Shown here: positions 26,040 through 34,208 of the stretch, piece by piece | How the letters are laid out: each line of letters begins with the position of its first letter | Position numbering within the stretch: the first letter of the stretch is position 1 | Assembly: GCA_946803715.1 (NCBI GenBank) | Contig: CAMPET010000224.1 | Location: 7,784-41,991, forward strand | DNA from: Beroe ovata | Lineage: Eukaryota > Ctenophora > Nuda > Beroida > Beroidae | DNA: 34,208 nucleotides | Direction of reading: 5' to 3' | Program-made: the position numbers and the translations under genes | The notes under the pieces: generated by a model | What the model saw: only the letters and a program-made list of their open reading frames with translations | Database searches by the model: none | What the model was told of the DNA's origin: nothing

Positions 26040-27784
26040 ATTTTTCAAAGGAAATCAAATGTCTGCGTTTGCATGTTTTCCTGCCCATCTGTAGGAAATT
26101 GGGTAATCAAGTATTGTGTTGGCAATTGTTTTGGCAAGTATGACAGCCCATCGTTGGAATCTGCTCACTACCATCTCAGGAGCTGCTTTGTGTTGATGAA
26201 AGATGTATTGTAGTGGCTTGTTGTCGATCTCCAATCCGAATTTCCTTGCATACACTTACTTATGAAACTTCTTCAGACACCGCATGATCCCCAGTTCTTC
26301 CTGATCCAGTTGAGAATAATTTCTCTCTGATTCACGCAGGGTTCTGCTGGTCAACTCGATCGGTTTTCCGTCGCTGTTTGGAAACTTGTGTTAGATCACT
26401 CCCCCAATGTCCACAAAACTCGTGTCTGTGCAAATCTTTAACCTTTCAACAGGCTCCAACAATTTCTTCAGATCATCATGCTCGGCTCTGCTGCTCTCCA
26501 AACATCCATGGAACCTGAGCTGAGCAATGCTGATTCAATTGTTCAATCACAGTCGATAAGTTGGGTAAGTTTCTGTCACAGTATTGGACTGTACCCAGGA
26601 AAGCAATCGTCTGATCTCTGCTCTCGGGATAGTCAGCTTTAACCAGTGTTTCAACTTTCGAAGCAACGGGTTTTATTCCCTGGCCTGACATGTGATGCCC
26701 CAGGGACACAACGGACAGCTTCATAAACTCAGACTTATCTGCTTTACAACGGAATTCAGTCGATTCAAGCCTCTGCACAACTTGTCTCACATTCGACATG
26801 TGCTCGTCATCATGTCCTCTCCATCATTCGCTCTTCATCATCATGTTATCAGTATATCGTCGACACGGCAACAAGTTTGCTTGATTCCTAGGAGAACTTC
26901 GTTAATGGTGCACTGGAACTGGACACCAGCAGAATTGATTCCGAAGGATAGGCGACAAGCGTGTCCACATAAGCAGTCCAAAAGGAGTGTTTATCGTCGT
27001 GATTATCTGATCACCTTCACTTAACATCAGACTGTTGTGGGCACTCTTAATATCTATCTAAGTGAACAGCTCGCCACCAACCATACCCACAAAACTGTTG
27101 GAAGAGGATGAATCTTGCTGGCTAGTGCTGGGTTTAATGTTGATTCTGGATTTGTAATCACCACAGATTCGTATCAACTTATCCGGTATGTTCACTGGTA
27201 CAATAGGATAATCCCACTCGGAATGGTCTACCTGAACAGGCAGCCCCTCCTTGATCATCTTTGTCAGAGTATCATTTAATTTGTTCTTGATCGAAAACGC
27301 AGTGAATCAGGCTTTACAGAATTTTGTTTTGCCCCAGACTTCAGATTCAGACGTGCTTCATAACCCTTAACAACTCCCACACCAGTCTTAAATATGGAGC
27401 TCTTTTTATCTCCTCGACAAACTGAGATCGTTTGTCCACTGTCGATTAACCAATCCTGATCAAAAATCACCCGGATCCAATCACGATCAGGAAGAGTGGG
27501 GAAATTGGTGTCGACTTCGTGCAATGGCAGATTATGGTGCAACACACCGTTATAAGGGACACATGTCTTAGCTATGCATTTAACATAGAATGTTTTAGAA
27601 CTATCAACTACACTATAACTACTACAATTATTCAACTTATTGAACTGTGACATACGTGTCAAAGTGACATACATGTGAAAGCAGCCCCTGTATCTAACTT
27701 AACAGGGATAGACTTCAGTAACAACTCAATGATGGGTTTCTCACCCGAACTCAACAGTTCATTGCTGCTATAGTTCGTTTTCAC

Positions 27785-27790
<6 letters not shown>
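26040..27790 (-). pseudogene. Ty3/gypsy element remnant (copy 2): protease, RT, RNase H
   Basis: Reading on the minus strand in pieces with several frameshifts and stops: an aspartic protease with SIPVKLDTGAAFTCMSL (DTGA at 27683-27694); a connector with VVKGYEARLNLKSG; RT start with DHSEWDYPIVPV and IRICGDYKS; an RT thumb part (QGIKPVASKVETLVKADYPE, 26799-26560); WMFGEQQSRA; RNase H with ICTDTSFVDIGGVI, ELTSRTLRESERNYSQLDQEE and LEIDNKPLQYIF; and RFQRW...YRWAGKHANAD at 26055. This is the gypsy order PR-RT-RH. It shares nucleotide similarity with copy 1 (24985-25802) over the RT, including the unusual codon before VDD. It is nonfunctional. Integrase and LTRs are not seen. Confidence 0.8.

Positions 27791-27825
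<35 letters not shown>
27787..27825. repeat. (CA)n microsatellite
   Basis: Uninterrupted CA repeats upstream, in gypsy sense, of the protease remnant. Cys-Val frames across it are artefacts. Confidence 0.9.
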
Positions 27826-27827
<2 letters not shown>

Positions 27828-28699
27828 AGTTTGTACTTCTGACCGCACACTTCCGTGTCCAAGGCACACACACAAACAAAAACAGCATCGTACAGCGGTT
27901 GCCTTTATCACTCCCGATTTTTCCTTTGAGAACTTTATATCCAGCCTGACCAATGTTGGCAAATAGCAGGCTGGTAGCAAAAGCTTTCTTGTCTGTGTCA
28001 TCTGTGACTCCATGTTGCACACTTGATTGCTTCATCTGACCGCTCAATCATTTCAACACCACTCTCTCTCTCTCTGAGTCAACAAGAAGAGGTTCGATAA
28101 TTCTCGTCGCCATTGATATAACTTGACACTTTGATTCTCGAAATTGATGAAGAACAAGGTGTAGAAATGAAACAGTCATGCTATAAAATAAATATTTTAC
28201 TCGATGGAGCATTAAATTATTGTTGAGTTTTCGTCATTCCAAGACGAGGGTGCTCAATATGAACGAAGTATGAACGAAGACAAAAACGCATTTCATTTCC
28301 TCAAATTGGCACTGAAGATTGGTTTTACACCATGAAACATAATGTTTGCGCAAATTTCTAGCTATATAGTCATTGTATTGATTACACTGTGCACAGATAT
28401 CATAATACTGATATTCTATTTTGTGATAGATTCTATGAAGATGAGCACTGCAAATAAAGAGAAGCTGTAAGTATATAGAAATTGATGCTTCTGTTTTAGT
28501 GGTTTCATAATAAACCCATGCTAACACTTTGAGGTACATATTGAAGATCAATTCAGCTTTTTCAAGTCTTGAAGTCTGGGATTGAAGATTGATCAGCGTG
28601 ATATAATTCTTACAGTAGTATGATATTTCAAGCTTCAGTAGAAAATATCAGTTTGTTATCTATTCATCCCTGCATCAAGAGCACTGAGCATATATCCGT
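27826..28699. other. No gene recognised
   Basis: Minus-strand frames at 27826-28047 could be decayed gag of gypsy copy 2, but I see no zinc knuckle. The rest to 28699 is AT-rich with a short CT repeat near 28062. It may hold the promoter of the downstream TSNAXIP1 gene; no clear motif is visible. Confidence 0.4.
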
Positions 28700-31600
28700 A
28701 TGGCACTTTGGCCAGGCGCAGGTCTAACGCCGGGGTTACCTGTTGAGATGTCTACTGCATCAAGTTTGATCTAAATTTCAGAGAACCACTACCAGCAATT
28801 TCGCCATTCCGATCTCTTACAAATCCAGCATATATGTTGAAAGACAGACCACACATGCTTCCCCCTCCGAACATTTTCAAAGTAGGTTTACCTTGAAAGT
28901 AGCATACTTTTCCAATCTTTAGTTTGCTCTGTTTAATATGTAATATCAACAAAGATCCTTTCATTGCTCAGTCATTGACAACCAATGGTGATTCTAAGAT
29001 GAAGCAATAAAATGCTATTATTTTCCGCAGGAAAATCACTCTGCTATTGACACGTGGCCGGCAACACACATAGCCCACACAGCTCCAACAGCCATCAGAG
29101 CCAACCTTACTCCTAATGCAAATGTGTGTACAACACGCCCTACGTCTTTCACCTTTATTTATAGATGTGGCCATTGTATTAGTAATACATTAGTTATATC
29201 TGTTCAACTCATTTATCCGTGTTCTATAATTCATGGGTATCATCTCTGCACTCATTATTATTCTCCCCAGGTGTTCATTACTGCGGCCCCAGAAATGCCA
29301 CGAAAACCCCACTACTTGGAACAGTTGGAGACATATCTTCACCATGAGCTAAGACTGCTCCGCTGCCCTGACAAGGGACCAAGCCTCACCAGATTGCAGG
29401 TTTGGGCAGTAACGATCCTGTCCATTGTATACCTATTGTTGGGATACTGAAAGAGTTGGGATACTGAAAGAGTGTGTCATTCAGGTTTACCGAGAGGTGT
29501 TCGAGTATCTGATAAACGATTTTAAGACGTATCAACAGCTACTTGCTTCGATAAAGCAGGAGTATGAACTCGTACTAAAGGACCAAGAGGAACGACTGAA
29601 AGAGCTTGATCCACTCAAGGTATGGATGTGGTTATAACAATGTTTACTTGCATATCCGATAATCACAGAATGCCCAATCAATATTTTCCAAGGTGTGGTT
29701 TGTGATTCTAACTGCCATCCGAAAGATTTTGCCAATTGCCTTCTTCAGGCGTCTCTTTTGCCTTTAAAGGCAGTTTTTCTCTCTTTTTTGTTTTGTAGCG
29801 CTTTTGAGAGTTCATTTTGTACTACTGATGTACTACTGAGTGCTGTGCACTCGCTTTATATGTGCTGCGTTGACACCACTTCGTCATCGAACGTGTCCTT
29901 GACACCACTATGTCAGTGTGCATTGCCATTACGATGGAAGTCGGAATGCAATTATCTTCAGGCGAAACTAGACAAATTGACAGAAGCAAATGACAAGAGG
30001 ATGCAGGATTTGCGGCAGATCGAAACGGCTGAGATTGAACAGTTGAAAAGAGAGAAACAGGCCCTCGTAGATGAACTTGACGCTTCCAAGTGGGTGCTCT
30101 CAATATTACAATAGACAAAAAAGTTTGGAAAGTTTCAAAGTCATTCACATTCCATTTTCAAGGAATCGAACTTCTGTTGCTATAGAAACGCCGAGTTTTT
30201 CACATGAAAAGTTGAAGAAGCATTTAGCGCACGAGCGTATACACACTCAATTTTGTGGATCTTAAGAAATTGCGTCCGAGCGTGGGAAAATTTCCCTCGC
30301 GCTTCATAACAACTCCCATCTTGCCAGAGAGGAGAGATTCAGTTTGAAACGACAGATTGAGAGGGTAAGTTGTTTTGAATTGCTCAAAACAACATAGTTT
30401 CTGATCGAGGACTTTAGTATCTTGGGGCCATTCCTTTCCTATGAATTTGTAAGTTTCGATTTCTTTGCAGCTGCAAGAAGAAGTGGAAACACAGTACCAG
30501 CTCTTTAGAAACGAGGCAGATGCAAGGAAAATGCTTGTGTCCGATATCATAGAGCTCAAGTACCGTGTTGATGCGCCTGCCATGAAGTCAGATAGTAGTA
30601 GTGAAAAGGATGACACCACACTCATCAAATTCAAACTCAAGTTAGTAAACAGGGCGAATTAATGCGTTCCGGAATGAATGCTATGACTGTTCTAAGACGG
30701 ACGTACACGTGGTTGCATATGAAAAGGCTGTTTATCAATGATTGATTCATACCGTGAGTTCCACAGATCTACATCATTTCACCATTTCCAACTATCACAG
30801 TAAGACGAAGGAAGATCTAGTCAAGTTGCAAGACAAGCTGAACGAAGTCCTTGCTGACTATGGTGATGTGGTGCCTAGACGAGAATACGAGAGACTAGAG
30901 GCTCTAAATAACACAAATACTGAGAGTTTAGAGCGATACAAGACTGATTATCATACCTTGCTGAAGGAGCACCAGGTAAATCTAAAAGAGATGTTTGCGT
31001 AGTCGAGTAAATCTGGAAATTGAAGGTTATTTTGGGATTTCAAGATATTCACATAGACGTATCACTAACGATTTGATACGTTTAAGTGCTTATTTACCTG
31101 TTCTATCAGGTACTGCTTGAGCAACACAAGGTAATGTCAGGGGAGAGGGACGAGTTTTCTCACCAGCTAGGTCTAATGAAGAGAAGTGCCACGCCCAGGT
31201 AAACCTGCTACTTGTTTAGCGATCAAGATAGTGTTTAACTTGCAGCACGAACTTATCACCGGAATAATTTGTTTGCCAAGTTCACAACGTCATCACTCAC
31301 ACCCATCCCTATCCCAACCTAGACCCGAATGGGACCAAGTGATACCGTACATTGACGGTGGAGAGACTGCATGGAAAGAGCTGAGTGTGGGCAAGAGCTC
31401 CAATCAGCTGGTGGGTGTTCTAGTTGGATCACTCATCGGCAAAGACAACCCTGGCCCAGTGGAAGAATTCTTCGAGGGAGAGGTACGGTATTTTCAAAAA
31501 GTTCCACCTTCTTTTAGATAACGCTGTCAAATTCTTTAGATTTTCTAGTGGATATTGAATTCATGTTAATAATATCAAGCATGCATTTTTCCACAAACAA

Positions 31601-32315
31601 TCGTGTTATCATCAGGGTACCGAGCCGCCCATACCCAAGTATCTACGATGGACTGGCAAAGTCCGGAATAGGAACCTCAGCAAAGCAGACACGGCTCAGC
31701 TCATACAGGACATCTGGAACCAGAAAATTGTGTCAGACACTGAGGTAGGCGTCTACCTCCAGATATGTAACTGTTTGGCAGTAAAAGACTACCGAGTCTT
31801 AACTCTCTTCTTATAAGGTTTCTTTTTAGGATGCCTATCGTCGCGAAACTTTTGAAACACTTGAATTACTGTTTATCTAGGTAATTTACTGTTCAGAAAG
31901 AGCATGGCACAGATCTGGCAGACTTCCTGCACAGTTACCTACAGCAGAAGTACCAGGAGGACATACTGGTTGTTGAGTGGGGATACAACATCCACCATGC
32001 GTGTGGGCAATACCGCACTGAGCCTCATATCGGACTGTTCTACGAGACCCTCACGGGTTCGTTATAATGCGGTGTCAATATTCAAGTGGTGCGAAACTTT
32101 TTAGTGGAGTTTTATCAAAACCGCGATAATTCTTGTTTAGGGAGGACAACTGACACCTATATAATTGCATTGACATCACAGGTGACGCAGATGACAGTGT
32201 GTACAGTGTTCTGTGTACGCAGCACGAGGCACTGCTTTCACACCTGTACAAAGCGAGTCTCAAGTACGATAGTGAGGGAACACTACTAGTCAAACACCTC
32301 GCTTCCCTTCTCCAG
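28700..32315 (+). CDS. TSNAXIP1: TSNAXIP1 orthologue (translin-associated factor X-interacting protein 1), partial
   Basis: Exons: 28700-28734, 28782-28881, 29031-29123, 29271-29399, 29485-29619, 29962-30089, 30328-30364, 30471-30640, 30801-30975, 31110-31198, 31323-31482, 31616-31744, 31897-32056, 32182-32315. All are GT-AG and phase-compatible, totalling 1674 nt or 558 residues. The TSNAXIP1 N-terminal domain is clear: YLEQLETYLHHEL, VYREVFEYLINDFKTYQQLL, then coiled coil with ADYGDVVPRREYERLE. After it come TPRPEWDQV, a segment with IPKYLRWTGKV, and EHGTDLADFLHSYL, in the order of the vertebrate protein. That protein (about 650 residues) binds translin-associated factor X and is linked to testis and cilia. 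The first exon (ATG at 28700, 47-base intron, weak donor) is least certain, and exons 2-3 rest on phase and splice sites. No stop was reached; about 100 C-terminal residues are missing and probably lie beyond the window. Confidence 0.8.
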
Positions 32316-32928
32316 GTACACGAGCGCGCGCGGCGCATTATCCAAACTAGCAGAATGCACTCGACTCTTATCACTTTTGTGTTAGTATCACTTTTGAGTC
32401 GATTTTGTGTCAACGTATCATATCTTAAGAGTATACCTATCATAACATAGCATAGATTAGAGATATCACGATAAGTATGATCTTTAGTCCTCGAATAGGG
32501 GCCAAATCGATTATCATTATCTTAACATTCTCATTATCACATGGATAATTGATGACCAGCGCGGTTACCTTATGTTGTTACGTTATTATCATGTTGACAC
32601 ATACTAAATTTGTCATGGTATCGTAAACACACAAACATTAACATCTGTTTTACATTACCATATGCTGTAGTGTGTTCTTGTTAACTTCGCGGCTGAGCAG
32701 CTCTAGTCTGTTGAAAGTATCTTCTAGAAACTCACTGAAATTTTGCTATTTGGACATAATCAACTGTTACATCTCGGCGCCTCTACGTCTACAGCTTTCT
32801 TCCCTTTTCTCCACTGAATCCCATGCCCATCACTTCATAGCTCATATGTCCCTGAGAGAGAGAGGAGCAGCTGTCACACTAAATATGCAGGCACATATTA
32901 TTATCATGAAACACACGTGAATGTAACA

Positions 32929-32973
32929 GTGTGTTACACTCACGTGTGTTACACTCACGTGTGTTACACTCAT
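32929..32973. repeat. Three 15-bp tandem units with CACGTG junctions
   Basis: GTGTGTTACACTCAC is repeated at 32929, 32944 and 32959, the last with one mismatch. Two unit junctions create CACGTG (E-box) palindromes, and a further CACGTG lies just upstream near 32914. Confidence 0.85.
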
Positions 32974-33355
32974 GAGCACGAATCTCGTGGCAGTTATAGG
33001 AGGGTATTCCCGCGTCATTCATATTTACCAGTGGTTAACTATTTACCAGTGGTTTACCGTTGCTGCTGCACTGGTTTTGGGCCTGTATAAGTAGTTTGGA
33101 GCATGTTATAAGGAGAGTTCACACTTGCTATTCTAATTCTGTAATCGCCCGTTTATCCACTGAACTTCTGTTGCCATTACTTGTTACTACCCAATACCCA
33201 TGACCTGAGCAGTAACAGCCACATAACCAATAATAACCATTATTAACCACATATTAACCACTTCAAACCACAGGATGTTTTCATTGCCTCCATTAAACTC
33301 TCCAGACTGGTATGCACAGTCTGGTTAGCTCGTTCTCAGTGGAGCTGATGTGGGG

Positions 33356-33402
33356 CACACACACACACACACACAAGNACACACACACACTCACACACAC
33401 AC
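33356..33402. repeat. (CA)n microsatellite containing an N
   Basis: CA repeats interrupted by AAG and an N at 33378, so the true length is unknown. Confidence 0.85.
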
Positions 33403-33811
33403 AGATGAGTCATCCCCCTTCCCATGTTATAAAGGAAGATGTGGCCATACTACCACGTTGAATTATCACTCTGACTCATGTCAATATGTGTTGCGACATA
33501 TCACAATGAACCGCTTATTGCGATAGGTTATTCAGTCGCTGACTTCAGTAGTGAGATGCAAATAATTGGTTTTGGGCTCGACTTTGATCCCAGTTTTTAC
33601 GATGCCATATATTGTGTAAACTCAGCTGTAATTAGACAATTAGTGTAAGTTTATGATCTATGAATTGTGACCATACCATAGTCTATCATGATAGTCATTA
33701 ATCATGATTGCGAGGCCTGAGAGCTCTCCCCCTTGGTAATGCTGCAATACACTCAGGACTCAGGCTAGGAGGGGGTTAACAATTGTCAGCAAGTTCATAG
33801 TGAGGACACTA

Positions 33812-33860
33812 GTAACAATTATAATCGTAACACTTATAGTAACAATTATAATCGTAACAC
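33812..33860. repeat. 27-bp direct tandem duplication
   Basis: GTAACAATTATAATCGTAAC begins at 33812 and again at 33839 with a spacing of 27. The second unit is cut to 22 bases, beyond which the sequences diverge. Confidence 0.85.
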
Positions 33861-34168
33861 TCTCTCTATAACACGGTACCAATAGCGTTCATCAGATTTG
33901 TAATTATTCTCCGCTTGCAGCAAGAATTCGAGCATATTTTGGATTACTTGGTACTGGCAGATGTAACTATTTAACTCCAGCGCAAATCGTAGCGGGGAAC
34001 TTGTGTCTGTTGTCACATTCACCTGTCTCAACCTGGTTCTTCAGATCTTCTCTCTTTGACATTGCTTTTCCTTCGATGCCATTTCGAAGAAACAATATTT
34101 GTAGGTTTTTCCCGAGAAGGCGATAGGTGGGAAGGTGTGACACACAGGTGCTCGATATCGGTTTCGAA

Positions 34169-34208
34169 TGTGTGTGTGTGTGTGTGTGTGAGTGTGTGTG
34201 TGTGTGTG
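34169..34208. repeat. (TG)n microsatellite at window edge
   Basis: TG repeats with one AG interruption close the window, mirroring the start. Confidence 0.9.

Larger units (their letters stand above)
32316..34208. other. No further exon recognised; repeats and an assembly gap
   Basis: This follows the last found TSNAXIP1 exon and is probably intron or intergenic DNA. It holds short tandem repeats (32929-32973, 33812-33860), CA repeats with an N at 33378, and TG repeats at the end. An acceptor-like TTATTCTCCGCTTGCAG at about 33904-33920 opens a short frame (QEFEHILDYLVLADVTI then stop) that could be a last exon, but I cannot support it by homology. Confidence 0.45.

Noticed and set aside
28752-28964. 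Minus-strand 70-residue ORF
   Set aside because: Antisense to a plus-strand exon (28782-28881) that fits the TSNAXIP1 splice chain in phase.
33846-34031. Minus-strand 61-residue ORF (contains LELNSYICQYQVIQNMLEFL)
   Set aside because: Protein-like composition, but no ATG, no convincing splice sites and no recognised family. It overlaps a possible plus-strand acceptor near 33920; unresolved.

Overview
This is eukaryotic, almost certainly metazoan, DNA. Genes are split by short GT-AG introns of about 50-350 bases, there are long (TG)n/(CA)n tracts, and several classes of eukaryotic transposable element are packed together. One host gene is recognisable, a TSNAXIP1 orthologue, which fits an animal with cilia or flagella. 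Compact introns plus this mix of elements suggest an early-branching animal such as a sponge, but that is inference. Six isolated N characters (1871, 15632, 16753, 21355, 25803, 33378) look like compressed assembly gaps, and features touching them may be artificially joined.

Layout. 1-1659: a degraded minus-strand coding-like fragment (507-809) and the GIY-YIG end of a Penelope-like retroelement (1225-1659). 1872-3943: AT-rich noncoding DNA with five 134-base tandem units, a TATA-like box and a leader. 3944-15459: the centrepiece, a seven-exon gene whose exons join in phase into a predicted 3543-residue protein. In order it carries an SGNH hydrolase, a KH domain, a basic NLS-like segment, nine 17-residue repeats, Cys-rich modules, a Helitron Rep (HUH, two Tyr) nuclease, a Pif1-type helicase and a ULP1-like (C48) cysteine protease. 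16756-19269: a second, 5'-truncated copy of the helicase-protease end, still open and with the protease triad intact; both copies share about 140 bases of 3' flank that runs into (TG)n. 19653-21354: hairpins and inverted repeats in otherwise empty sequence. 21398-24991 (minus): a CR1/Jockey-type LINE with PHD finger, AP-endonuclease and reverse transcriptase. It lies within the reverse transcriptase of a Ty3/gypsy element (24985-25802, minus). 26040-27790 (minus): a second, badly broken gypsy copy running protease to RNase H. 28700-32315 (plus): 14 exons of the TSNAXIP1 orthologue, with the C-terminal exons not found in the window.

How it may work together. The Rep and helicase of the large gene should nick and unwind DNA for rolling-circle transposition. 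The protease, KH and SGNH domains are accessory, and their roles are not known from the sequence. The SGNH domain is notable because CR1-like LINEs carry an esterase of this fold, and a CR1-like LINE sits about 6 kb away. The LINE, gypsy and Penelope pieces are independent insertions; the order gypsy first, LINE later is readable from the junction.
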